Notes: generated by a model not told the origin, from the letters alone. 64,000 nt of DNA from Mycogone perniciosa (GCA_025331125.1 JAOALB010000115.1:62001-126000); one strand, 5' to 3'; counted from the first letter of the stretch, positions 12,600-23,556 are shown. Numbers and translations: made by a program.

Positions 12600-15259
12600 T
12601 CATTGAGCTAGATAGCGAGGTAAATGATTCTCTTGCTCTGTGTACGGATGGCTAGCCTCCTCCCTGGCCAAGTCATTGACCCATTGCTTGTTGCCTTTGA
12701 GACCAGCCCTGTCGTTAACCGCTTTGAAAGCAAGGTAGTACCACCCAATGGCATTTCCTACCGTGCTCACCTCGTCACTGAAACTTGTCTTCGCAGCGTA
12801 GCACATCTTCTTGTGCAGATCTTCATCGGTAAAGAGGTCCATCAAATGACCGGCAACAGCCTTCGAGTCACCCGGTTGGACAAGAAAGCCGTTGACCCCG
12901 TCCCTGATTTGTAGTGGGATTCCACCAGCTACTGTGGCAATGACAGGGCGACCAGCGTGAAGGGCCTCAGAAACCTTGACCTCGAAGCCCTCGCTAGTGG
13001 AGAGCTGAAGAACGACATGGGCATTGGCGAGAATGCAGTTCAGAACTTGATCTCCAGGTTCAAGACGCATCACACTCACGTCAGATACCAAGTGGGGATA
13101 CTTAGTTTCCAATTGATTCATCGTCTGATCAAAAACGACCCATGCGTCAGGATCGTCAACAGAACCGTTGCCGCATCTAAGGCCTGAGTGAGTAGGGTTT
13201 TCTAGACACCACTTGGCCAAACTCACATAACAAGTTGAGGGGCTTCGGTGATGCCCTTCATGTGTAGCTGGCGACGGAACTCGGCGTAGGAATCAATAAC
13301 GATAGGGATTCCCTTGGCTGGATCGAAGCGTGCAACCTGTACAATGTATTTTTCTATATTGTGTTAGAGTCGGTTGGCTCTTGTGGCTATGGTATGGCTC
13401 ACGAGCTGGCCATCGCAGTGGCGTCATCCGCTGCATATGGCATTGGATATTATAGATGTGCCTGTAGTACCCGGTATCCCAATTGTTCAGTTTCTTGTTG
13501 AGGCCATCCAACCTAAGTTGATTAGCAAGTTTGATTCATCAGTAAAAAAGCCATTCCCTAGTTGTATCACAACCTACCAATCACTTGTCGCGGGCATGTA
13601 TATGACTTTCTCTCTTGGAACGTTATGTGGCACAAAACTCGGGACCGGGTGACTGATATACAAGTCCGCTTCCTTGATATTGGCCCAAAGGAAATTCCAT
13701 ATCTGGGATTGAGGGCTCCCAGTCATGGCGATGAGATCACTTCGGATCTGAATGTGTGATCGATAGATGACTGGCCTATTGGGTGTGACCTTTTTGATCA
13801 GTGGGATCAAACCAATCATTTGTGGGTCATCGATCTAGCTGCTGTCAATTTCCCGTGTCACTTGCGTTGGATGATCTAGATGCCTAATAGCAACGGTGCC
13901 TCTATGGGTTGTTGAGGAGAGATAAATGGACTTGACTTACAATAACGATATCGGCACCCCCCTCTTCAGGTGGGCGCAAGGGACCACCCTCAGAAAGCCA
14001 GTAGCGATTGGCATTGTTGGTTATCCAGTCAATGACGTTAGTCTGATCCTCAGTGGAGATACCCCTTTCTGGGTGGGTGACACCCTGCAGGATGTTGTGC
14101 ATTCTTTTCGTAACCTGGAAGACGCCTGGCTGAGGCTTGGGAACTTCGACCTCTTCCGTCAGAGAAAGAAAGCAATAAATGAGAAGAGGAATCTAGTACG
14201 AACCATACCAGCTCAGGTCCACGCTCATCAAGCGAGAGAGCCTCACAAGTGCGTGTCGCATAAGCGCGACTCCTCCACCCTGCGGAGTACTGCTGAAGAA
14301 GGCAATCTTCGTCTTGGTTTCTTGTAGCTTCTTCACATAGAACAACAACGTCTCCCATGAAGCCCCGGTACATGTCTCCTTGTAGTTCTGAGCCGTGACA
14401 AGCTTAGCTTGGAAGCCGGCATCAACCTGAACCACGCCGCGCCAGCCAACCTGGAGGAGCGGAACCGAAGAAGGGTTGAGATAGCTTTATTGCACGATAT
14501 TCGATGAGTATATCAGGTACCATAGAATTCTGGACGCACCCCAATCTTGAATTATTAAAACTTACGTGATACCCTTGCGGGCCATGGAATCAGCTTGCTC
14601 ATCAACCTGTTTGGCTTCCCAAAAGTTCCTTCTTCCAGACCCCTCCCTGTCGCTCTCGCCGCCCTTGCGCATAACGATGGGTATAATATCGAGCTCTAGC
14701 CACAAGTGGGAGCATAAAGATGGACTCATGGATACAACGGTGTTGGAAAGTCCGGCACTGATGAATTTGGCGTAGTTATTATGCTCATATGCCTCAACGG
14801 CTTCGACAACATGGTCGGCAATAGGATCTCGGCCCACGCCACTGATGTTATGAAGTGATAGATACTTGACCGAGAAGTCGATAAGGTGTACAACGTCGCG
14901 AATAGCGAGGGCAACGATGACAGAGTCGTCGTCAGCGTACACAGCTGAAATACCGAGGTATAGAGTCTGCGAGCAAAACGGTTAATGAAGGAGACTGGTA
15001 CTAGTCGAGATTTCGCCGTCATCTTAACTTATGCATGAAGGTGATGGATATTTGCGGGTGGGCACAAAAAGGCCGTCACTTGATATAGAAAAGAAGGAGA
15101 TCTACAAACAAGCCGGAAGGGGGTCCAGAGTTCAAGTTGATGGAGACCAACCGTTAGAGCTGGTCCAAGGGACTCCTTTTCCTCAGCCAAAGCATTCATC
15201 TGCCTCTTACGATGCACTGACGTGCCCGTTGAGAACTTGCGGTCCTTGATCAGACTCAT
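12600..15259 (-). CDS. ccg-9: trehalose phosphorylase / trehalose synthase (CCG-9 type)
   Basis: Retaining trehalose phosphorylase of glycosyltransferase family 4, which reversibly interconverts trehalose plus phosphate with glucose and glucose-1-phosphate in the cytosol. The Neurospora homologue is clock-controlled gene 9. I assembled eight exons: 15259-15152, 14966-14566, 14484-14204, 14152-13941, 13834-13578, 13512-13403, 13353-13227 and 13176-12600. All phases match and give 690 aa. Family blocks include RDVVHLIDFSVKYLSLHN, KIAFFSSTPQGGGVALMRHA, HNILQGVTHP, SEGGPLRPPEEGGAD, YRSHIQIRSDLIAM, YIVQVARFDPAKGIP and the GT4 nucleotide/phosphate site SEGFEVKVSEALHAGRP near the end. The acceptor for exon 3 (TAAAG at 14485) is weaker than a nearby CCAG but is the only one that keeps frame. 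A CRE and two STREs lie upstream. A typical role is trehalose turnover in stress and conidia. Confidence 0.9.
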
Positions 15260-15559
15260 AGTTGTGAGATAATAGGGAACAGAATTTTGTTCGTTTGGTG
15301 TGGAAAGGTTTTGTGAATGACATCAATGGAGGGGAGAGGTCTTCCATAAATTATGGATTGTTGGAGAGGGGAGCCTGTATTTATATTGCCTTTACGGTGC
15401 TCTAATGTATAAGTGCTTCACCTCAAAACCGTGACGTCAACCAAGACGCAACTTACATTAACCCACCCAAAATACCTTAACCATCATTGAGGGTAATTTA
15501 TGATACTAGATTATTATCCTTCAATATCTCCCATGGAAATTGTGAGACGGCTCGGCTCT
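15260..15559 (-). promoter_or_regulatory. promoter of trehalose phosphorylase with CRE and STREs
   Basis: A perfect palindromic TGACGTCA (CRE, the Atf1/CREB-type bZIP site) lies at 15432-15439, about 175 bp upstream of the start codon. Two AGGGG elements (STRE, Msn2/Msn4/Seb1-type zinc-finger sites) lie at 15330-15334 and 15367-15371, and TATTTATA is close by. This combination fits stress-induced transcription. The site sequences are seen; their use is inferred from the known regulation of trehalose genes. Confidence 0.5.
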
Positions 15560-16340
15560 TGTTCCAAGGGAAAGTTAATGAACAACATAATCATTAGATG
15601 TGTTATAATTACCTGATATTAAATTAAATATAATTTATTTATTTATTTTATTATTTACATAACAAGATCTTGGGGTTTTTTCTTAAAAAAAGAAATTTTT
15701 GTTATGGGCAACTGACAGGTAGTCCAACGCACTTGCATTTCTTTTCCCTTACTTTCTTACAGGAGAATTAACTATTTAACTTGGTAGTTACTGTATTAGG
15801 GAAGCGATAGGTATAAAAGATAAACAGGTAGACTTAGTTTAATATACATCAACCTTCTTCCCTTTCAAACCATAACCCTGACTTGGCCGTTAAAGCCACG
15901 AAGGCGTAACAAGGCCAGTATTGGTTGCTTCTGGCTGCTGGCATCATGCTCAAATCATCCGCAATGTCTTTAGAGTATCAGTTATTGATTACGGCTTCGT
16001 GGTTATATTAGCGGTGCGGTTCCCGCTCTCTGTACTAGTCTTTGTGTATGTGTGTAATTGTTTGGGTGTATCGTTTCCCCTCGACACTGAAAAGATATAC
16101 TTAAAGTTTAATATACCTTCATTATTTCAATAACTGTATATATATACTCTCGTAGTACTTTGTATATTCTCCTTTTATAGAATTCAACTTTATTTCCTAT
16201 CTCTTACACTCTATATAACTATATGATACTTTACTCTAAAATATCAAATATATAATTTAAATCAATATAAAATAATAAAAATAATAGGTAGATAGCTATC
16301 TTGTCGAGGCATTTAGCTAAGGGGCGGTACGGACTCTTTC
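15560..16340. other. AT-rich block upstream of the SbcD-SbcC fusion
   Basis: About 0.8 kb of strongly A+T-rich DNA, densest near 15610-15690 and 16130-16300, contrasts with the GC-rich gene that follows. I see no open frame, terminal repeat or target-site duplication. It could be a repeat decayed by RIP or simply an AT-rich spacer. Its end at about 16340 is abrupt. Confidence 0.5.
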
Positions 16341-16501
16341 CCATATTTCTCCCGGCTACGCCTTTGCGGTTCTCCCGTGACCCCCAATAACATCATCGCG
16401 GGCGGCATCCTTTTCTTCAACCCTCCTGGATTCTCACCCCTCCAGATTCCAGTAATCCCCCTTTCACGGCATATTTCACTCCTTGCTTACCACTATGAGC
16501 T

Positions 16502-19500
16502 ATGCGATGGCCGTCGGCCGGAACGGTACGATGGCTGCTCTTCAGCGACCTCCACTTTAAGCACCATGACCTGGACCGGGTGCGACAGACGGCGCAGTGG
16601 ATTGTGGCCGAGGCGGAGCGAAATCATGTCGGGCGGGCGGTGGTGTGCGGCGACCTGCTGACGAGCCGCACGATGCAGCCGACGCATGTGCTGTCTGCGT
16701 GTTATCGCTTCATCGGCCTCCTAAGCGACGCCGTGCCGCGAGTCCATATCGTGCTCGGTAACCATGACCTCGCCTACCGCCGCGACTACCAGACCACGGC
16801 CCTTGACGCCCTCAATATCAGCCGCTTGGCCCCGTACGTATCGCTGCATAGCGGCGTCGCCCACTACGAATGGGACGGCCGGCGCGTCTCGCTGCTGCCG
16901 TTTCGCGAGGAGCAGGACGAGCTGACGGAGGCCGTGGCTGCTCTTGGCCCCAACGAGGCGAGCAAGACGGTTGCCTTTGCCCATCTCGCAATCAACAAAG
17001 CCATCACGCGGCGGTATGTGGTCGGTGTTGGCGTCGATAAGCCTCGCGCGGCGAGCTCTATCACGCACCGCGGCTTGACGGGCCCGGATAGGTTTGCCTC
17101 GCTAGCCCGAACGTTCACAGGACATTTTCACAGCCACCAGACTATTGTTCAGGAACAATCCAACCGCAAGAAGGTCGATCTGCAGGGCAGCGTCACGTAC
17201 CTGGGCTCGCCCTTGCAGCTGAATTGGGCCGATCTCTACGATGAGCAGCGGGGCGTCGTCTTGTTCGATCCGGAAACGCTCGAGCACGAAATACTCATTA
17301 ACCCGCATGCCGTCGGTTACACAACGGCCGACCTGCGGCAAGTTCTTGACGGCCAGGTCGACGAGGGTGCCGTCGTGGACAAGCATGTCATGCTCCTCGG
17401 CGAACTTAGTCATCTCAAGTACGTCACGGCTCGCAACAAGCTTCTCTCGCTAGGTGTGCGGAGCGTGCGGGACTGGACTCCCATGGGCTTTGCCTTGCAC
17501 GCTGATTGCCCGTCATTCGGCGGTCTCGGCGCATCGGTGCCGGCGAGTGATGCCGCTGTCCAGCTCACGGAGGAGCCCGCCGAGGATGAGACTGGTCCAG
17601 ACACAACGAGCAACGGTGTTTCGGGTTTTGACCCTGGCACTGAACCTCGGGCTTTAAGACTTGATCTTGTCACGGAAGTTCGCAAGTATGTCGAGTCGCT
17701 GGAGCTGGACGAATCTCTTCTCTTGCGACGAGACGAGTTGGTGCGGGTTGGCCAGCGAATAATCCAAGTCTCCCGCGAGATCACAGACCAGGATGATAAG
17801 GCTGAGGTTAACCACCGAGACTTCCTTGACGGGTTATCTCAAGCTGTCGGCATAAGGACCGCCACTGAGCTGGCAGGGCCCTCGACCCATGTTTTCGTAG
17901 CCGAGCCGCGTATGCTTACAATCACCAACTTCCTTGGCGTACAGGGCATTATCACCATCGACTTCCGACAGGACCTTCCGCGCGGATTAACCTTCCTGGT
18001 CGGTGACAATGGCTCCGGTAAGAGTACGCTTGTTGAGGCCATGGTTTGGTGCCAGTTCGGGCGGTGCATTCGCAGCGGGCTGGCGGCCAACGATGTCGTC
18101 AACGACAATGTGGGCAAGAACTGCTCCGTGATGCTGGAGTTCGCCAACGGATATGCCATCGCGCGGCATCGTAAACACAAGAGCCACGGCAACCGCGTTG
18201 TTATCTCGCTGCACGGCGAGCCGCAGCCGCAGCTCGAGCACCCGGACGCGCGCACGACGCAGGGGGCTATCAACGAGCTGCTTGGCACCGATTACGAGAC
18301 GTATATCAGGACGGTCGTGCTGAGCCACGAGAGCGCAGCGAGCTTTCTGAACTCGACGCTAGCGCAGCGGCGCGACCTAATCGAGGCATCACTTGGGCTG
18401 TCGATGCTGGATCAGTACAGGCATGTGTCAAAGCTGCTACTTAGGGATGTCGACGATGACATAGATAAGGTGGAGGGCAAGCTGGAAGGCTTGCTCCGGA
18501 ATAAGGAGTACATCGAACGACGGCTCGAAGGTCTGGACCGGACAAAGAAGCGACTCGAAGAGGAGGCGGCTATTCAAGAGCATACAGCCGCCGAATTACA
18601 AATCGATGGACAAGGACCTTCCAGCGAAGAGCATACCCCGGGCTTCTACGTTGAGATTTCGACGTTACAGGATCAAATCCACATTGAGCAGGATAATTTG
18701 CAACGGCTGGAGAACTCGTATGCTCGGATACAGGAACAGAAGCATGCCGAGCCGACGTCATGGCTTGGCCAGCTACAGCGGCATATACGTCAAAGACTTG
18801 AAGCTATGGCTGCGGCTCACTCTATAGGCCTACGAAAGCTCTTACACGCCGTGAAGACCTCTATCCTCTGCTTCCAGTTGATGGCTGTCAGGGGCCTCTT
18901 GCGCATATCCGGGATTCCAGGGGATAGCTCTCAGGGAACCAGCGCCCAAGACCACAACCAAGAGGCAGCCGTCAACAGTCTCCGCGAAGACGTCAAGAAC
19001 AGCACGTCGCGGCTACAGAGCCTGAAGCACGAAGCGAATAGAATTATCACCCTAGAAGAGCTCGCTACTAACCGCGCCGTCATGATTAAGGAGCAGCTCG
19101 CGCAGGCCATCCAGGCTCAAAAGACAAGCGAAGCCCTGCAGCAGCAGGTTACGTTGAAGCAGCGCGAGGCAGCCATGTACACGGGCTTCGTAGAAACAGA
19201 GCAGTTGTCTCTGCACTCGCTACGCTCAGAACACGATGCGCTGGCCGCCAAACTTGAAGAGCTCGCCGCCAATCGCGAGCTTTTCGTCTTTTGGTCCTCC
19301 GCCCTGGCGAAGCGCACCTCTCGCGCCTTCTCGTCTTCCTCAACCAGATCCACGGCGAAAGCAACGACCAACTTCCGCGAGTACGTCCTCGTGAATTCGC
19401 TGTCGGAGCTCAACGCGCTCCTCGCGCAGGTCCTTACAGTGCTATACGATGACACGCGCCACGCGCACGTCATGGCAACGGGAATGCTGCGTTCACTATT

Positions 19501-19930
19501 CGACTCTGACTCTGTCGACACCATGATGAATACATCCTGTTCCTCCTTGGGATCCGTCCTCGATCGCACCCTTGCTGTCCACCCCTCGCTCGCCTACGGC
19601 AAGCGCTCAGGGGGCGAGCGCAAGCGAGTCGACCTAGCGCTTTTCTTCGCATTGCTACAGCTGGCGTGGGCTAGGAGCGCGTACCACGCACACTATCTGC
19701 TTGTCGATGAGGTGTTTGACAGTCTAGATGAGGCGGGCCAAGCGGCTGTAGTCAGGTGGTGCAGGCTCATGTCGCAGACGGTGGCCGGCTGGATTGTGGT
19801 GATTACGCACAGCCGATTCTTGGCCGAGCGAGATCCGGGGGAGGACGCGGGCTCGGTCTTAGTTGTAGAGGCAAGGATGGGACAGAGGGGGACGGAGCTG
19901 GTTGTCGATGGACGGAGGATTGGTGTTTAA
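16502..19930 (+). CDS. single-chain SbcD/Mre11 nuclease fused to SbcC/Rad50 ATPase
   Basis: This is one uninterrupted 1142-aa frame. Residues 9-290 form a calcineurin-like phosphoesterase of the Mre11/SbcD type: FSDLH (D16, H18), GD 50-51, GNHD 86-89, H161, GHFHSH 207-212 and YLGSPLQLNW. A linker is followed from residue 471 by a Rad50/SbcC-type ABC ATPase: Walker A GDNGSGKST 501-509, Q-loop region TVVLSHES, coiled-coil arms about 640-935, signature SGGERKRVDLAL from 1036, Walker B LLVDE 1066-1070, D-loop SLD 1074-1076 and H-loop His1103. All catalytic residues look intact. The start is the first ATG after an in-frame stop. No CxxC zinc hook exists; a hydrophobic helix at 780-805 occupies the expected apex. 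It is intronless, GC-rich and flanked by AT-rich DNA. The inferred activity is ATP-controlled processing of DNA ends or hairpins. Substrate and compartment are unknown, and it is distinct from the separate nuclear MRE11 and RAD50 of fungi. Confidence 0.9.
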   Translation: MRWPSAGTVRWLLFSDLHFKHHDLDRVRQTAQWIVAEAERNHVGRAVVCGDLLTSRTMQPTHVLSACYRFIGLLSDAVPRVHIVLGNHDLAYRRDYQTTALDALNISRLAPYVSLHSGVAHYEWDGRRVSLLPFREEQDELTEAVAALGPNEASKTVAFAHLAINKAITRRYVVGVGVDKPRAASSITHRGLTGPDRFASLARTFTGHFHSHQTIVQEQSNRKKVDLQGSVTYLGSPLQLNWADLYDEQRGVVLFDPETLEHEILINPHAVGYTTADLRQVLDGQVDEGAVVDKHVMLLGELSHLKYVTARNKLLSLGVRSVRDWTPMGFALHADCPSFGGLGASVPASDAAVQLTEEPAEDETGPDTTSNGVSGFDPGTEPRALRLDLVTEVRKYVESLELDESLLLRRDELVRVGQRIIQVSREITDQDDKAEVNHRDFLDGLSQAVGIRTATELAGPSTHVFVAEPRMLTITNFLGVQGIITIDFRQDLPRGLTFLVGDNGSGKSTLVEAMVWCQFGRCIRSGLAANDVVNDNVGKNCSVMLEFANGYAIARHRKHKSHGNRVVISLHGEPQPQLEHPDARTTQGAINELLGTDYETYIRTVVLSHESAASFLNSTLAQRRDLIEASLGLSMLDQYRHVSKLLLRDVDDDIDKVEGKLEGLLRNKEYIERRLEGLDRTKKRLEEEAAIQEHTAAELQIDGQGPSSEEHTPGFYVEISTLQDQIHIEQDNLQRLENSYARIQEQKHAEPTSWLGQLQRHIRQRLEAMAAAHSIGLRKLLHAVKTSILCFQLMAVRGLLRISGIPGDSSQGTSAQDHNQEAAVNSLREDVKNSTSRLQSLKHEANRIITLEELATNRAVMIKEQLAQAIQAQKTSEALQQQVTLKQREAAMYTGFVETEQLSLHSLRSEHDALAAKLEELAANRELFVFWSSALAKRTSRAFSSSSTRSTAKATTNFREYVLVNSLSELNALLAQVLTVLYDDTRHAHVMATGMLRSLFDSDSVDTMMNTSCSSLGSVLDRTLAVHPSLAYGKRSGGERKRVDLALFFALLQLAWARSAYHAHYLLVDEVFDSLDEAGQAAVVRWCRLMSQTVAGWIVVITHSRFLAERDPGEDAGSVLVVEARMGQRGTELVVDGRRIGV

Positions 19931-20239
19931 GATGGGGCTCGAGACGCCCGAGGAGGAATGCCACATCGTTCGCCCCTAGGGAAGGGCACACTATTCGAGC
20001 ATGTACACAAGTCAGAAAACATCCAGCCTCGGTCAAGAGTAGATCGTCCTAGGACTCTCTAGCCCACTCGTCAACCATAGAACTCATAAGGAACAAAGAG
20101 TGCGACAACTTATTGGTCTCTGGAATGACGTTACTATCCTTGCAAAACGAGAAACAGCTGTCCGTGACTTCTTCTGTTCCTTCAGGACTATTGTACACTA
20201 AAACTGATCTTTAACAAAGAACGTATCCAACCACCCCTT
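19931..20239. other. convergent 3' flanks
   Basis: This is the short spacer between the ends of the fusion nuclease gene and the NLR gene, presumably 3' UTRs. Nothing else is seen. Confidence 0.5.
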
Positions 20240-23200
20240 TCAATCAGCCTTGCCTATACCAAGTAGTAACTTCTGGATGGCCTCATAACCGTTCTCAGTA
20301 GCACAGGATAGCAGTGTACGACCATACACATCCTCCGCATCGATATCAACCTTGCTTATACCAATTAGTAGCTTGACGATAGCCTCATGACCCTTTTTAG
20401 CAGCATAGAATAGCGGTATACGTCCATCGAAATCCTTCCTGTCGACGTTAACCTTGCCTATAGCAAGCAGCAGCTTAACAATAGCCCCATGCCCGCTCTC
20501 AGCGGCGTAGGATAGCGGTGTCCGTCCCCTGAAATCCTTCTTGTTGATATTAACCTTGCCTGTATCAAGCAGTAGCTTAACAATAGCCTCATGCCCGCTC
20601 TCAGAGGCGTAGGATAGTGGTGTTCGACTGTACCTATCCTCCGCATTGATATTAATCTTTCCAGCGGCATACAGTAACTCAACCATAGTTTTATGCCCAT
20701 TTTCAACAGCATAAGATAACGGTGTGCGCCCCGCTTCATCCACTGGATCTGGACTATGCCCATGTCGAAGAAGTGTTTTTGCCGTCTCGCTTAATCCAAA
20801 GTATGCTGCCAAATGTAGTCTTGTCATTTTGGCGCTGTCGTACCTCCCAGCTGAACCACGACCACTTGAAAGTCACGACCAGCATTTGAACCGACGCCTC
20901 GACGTTGGCTTCTCGCTCAAGAAAGGCTATGATGGCTGGATTCGATGTCATATCTTTGCGGGCATGATGACCCCAGTTTGTTGCGGCGTAGTCGTAGAGC
21001 GGATTTGACTGTAGACGTTTCTTCCCTTCATCCACGCTTTTACAAATTCCGGCCTCAAAGGCACTGAATGAGAGATATGTAACGCAAGCTGTGGTGATCT
21101 CGGTCTCTGCATCCGGGAACCATGTCTGCTGTGTTCGCCCAAAGTATTCCTGCGCGGTGTAGTGGACCAACCGGATAATGCTGCTTTCTTCGTCAACTGT
21201 TACCAATCCTGCACACACAGAGACCATGGTCCCAGTGTCTGGAATATCACCATGATCGAGATAACGTTTTCCCGTCTTAATTGCAAGGGCGTGCTGGAGT
21301 TCTACGGTAGTAAGCCGTCGTTTCGCGCAGACGATCCACGACAGGACCTGAATTGCAAGTTTCTTTAACCCTGACGTCTGTCCGTTGATTCTGTTCATGA
21401 CTTGGTCGTATGCGTAAGCTAGTACTTTGGCTTTTCGGTCTTTGCCTGATATTTTATCTTGTTTCCGGAAGTCATCCAATGTGCTTCGGATATCATTTCT
21501 CGTTACTTTATCAGTAAGCAAACCCAGATAAATTTGTGCCAAGAGAAACCTATGGGTGGTAAATATGCTGATTCTCCCTGTAGGCTGAGAACTTACATTC
21601 CATCAACGGCTCCTGATATCACAGTCTTAATCTCTTCCTGCAGCTGTTGATCCTGTTGAACAAAAGCTTGTAACAGCTTCAAATGATCTGAAATGTATCT
21701 TTCTACATCGTCGGCACGAGCGCGAATTTCCAGTGATACACAAATTTTAAAGTTATCCATAATCTCCGGAAGGGGTCTCGAGGTCGCAAAGATACTTGCT
21801 TCGTATTTTGTTTGAAGTTTGAAGAGCTCCGAGAGGAACCGGCTCCGACAGCCATCGACTTCTTGACATTCGTCAAGGGCATCAATGATGATGAATACTC
21901 TTGAATACAAAGCTGTGACAGAATAAAGAACTTCTAAAGCTTCATCAAACGATGGTCGGGCTTTTCCTTTCTTGTGCCTCCCGTAGAGGACTTTCACAGT
22001 CTCTGGTAGGGGAGACGAGCGTGGAATTAGCTGTTTTAGCACTGTCATTAGCAAATCCTCAATTGTCTGCTCGGTTTGTCGTTTGAAGTTGCAGTAGATG
22101 TATGCGATTCCAGCACTTGGATCGTCACGGAATTTGGATTCGAGGTGATGAACCACGGTTGATGTTACGATTGTCTTGCCTGCCCCGGGAATACCTGGAC
22201 AGAACAACGTCTGCTTGCGTGTATCCAACCAACCTTGGAACTCTGTAGACTCAAGGAACCACTTGTTAGTTCCTGCTTGGCGTTTCCTAAAGTAGTTGCT
22301 TTGCTGTGGGCCATATTCGACTGGTGTGAGCCAGTCAAGGATCTCTTGGTCATCCTTCCTATCCAGCATTGCCTTGACATGTGTCACATTGGCCCCAGTC
22401 GTGGAGACAGTGTCAAGAACTATATTTGAATTAGGAACTTGCTTGCACTTAATGAAAGCTACTAACCCTGTGCTAGTATATCTTTCACTGGACGCTCCCT
22501 TTTAACATCGCTTGTCTGCACATATTCCAGGAGTTCCTTTGCAAATGCCGCTGCCACAGCCGCTGCATGTTCTTGCCAGTCCTTGTTCTTATGAGAGTCA
22601 GCGTAGTCGCAGATGCCTCGGATGACGATGCAAGGGAAGTTATTCATCAGTCCCGCCGCTTCCAATTCGACACAGCGAACATCACCACCCAGTCCCTTAT
22701 TGAGCCTATCTCGGAAGACGGCGTCTTTAACGACCTGGTTTCCTGATGCAATTAGACCATAATGGACACGCATATCCTTGGGACGTCTCTTGACAATTTT
22801 GGTCTCATCGCAGAATCGGCAACTCTCTTCTTCTTCGTCCTCTTCGTTCTCATCGTAATCTGCACTCTGGACGATATGGCTATAGTCCGCTCTGAATAAG
22901 GTATCGCTGAGGGAGTCGGATCTGAGGTATTTCTTTGCCAAGCGTGGCCATTTCACCTTCAACTCGTCCATATACTCTGGTATCTTGGACCCGTTCAGAT
23001 CATGCTCCGTCTCCAACCTCGTCAGAGCCGTGAGCAGCGACGTTGGGGGACTGTTCAATGCCCCTGTTCGCTCGAAGTGACCGCCTTCGTTCGCTTTGCC
23101 AAAGTCCCATTGAACCACCCCAGGGAACTGGCTAGTCGGAGTGCTAACCACGACGTCACCGAGTCTGACCTTGGGAGGAATGCCGCCGCCAATGCCAACC

Positions 23201-23556
23201 ATAAGACCGATCTTGATGAACGGAAAAGTGCTGACCATCCGGGTGGCGACAGTAGCTGCTGAACTTGTTCCGATCTCGCCTTTTGGCAGGCAGGCTATGA
23301 CGATGTTATGCTTGCCGATAGACCCCAGGGTGTAGGTGTTGGGGTCGTTTGGTGGCTTCGGAAGATCGTCATGTCTTTGATCCAGCATGGCGATTGCCGC
23401 AGTCTGCTCTTTAGGAAGAGCACAAACCCATCCTACGGTATATTTGTCACGGGTTCTGGCCTCGAGATCTGTTTGGGAAGCCATTGCACAAAGCTTGGTG
23501 AACGCCACAAGGTCGAGGTTCTTGTATAGACTTGGTGTCTCTCGTGATTCTTCCAT
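20240..23556 (-). CDS. NLR protein: nucleoside phosphorylase-NACHT-ankyrin, probably frameshifted
   Basis: Fungal NOD-like receptor. Exons 23556-22467, 22419-21597 and 21549-20240 are joined over two 47-bp introns (GTTAGT...ATAG; GTAAGT...CCATAG). The N-terminal domain (about 38-345) is a PNP/UDP-phosphorylase fold (GLMVGIGGGIPPKVRLGDVVV). The central NACHT NTPase has Walker A GIPGAGKT 439-446 and Walker B IIIDALDE 540-547, followed by the usual helical region (DGMFLLAQIYL across the exon 2/3 junction). The C-terminal repeats are five near-identical 34-residue ankyrin-type units (20240-20827). The NACHT-side frame and the ankyrin frame differ by one base. The switch lies near 20850, no intron of adequate length fits, and protein similarity continues across it, so a 1-nt indel (real or assembly) is likely. 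In known fungal NLRs such receptors trigger heterokaryon incompatibility or immune-like responses. It starts 509 bp from a divergent HET gene. Confidence 0.8.

Noticed and set aside
14451..14453. CCAG as the acceptor of trehalose phosphorylase exon 3
   Set aside because: It puts the downstream conserved sequence out of frame; the TAAAG acceptor at 14485 keeps frame and adds conserved residues.
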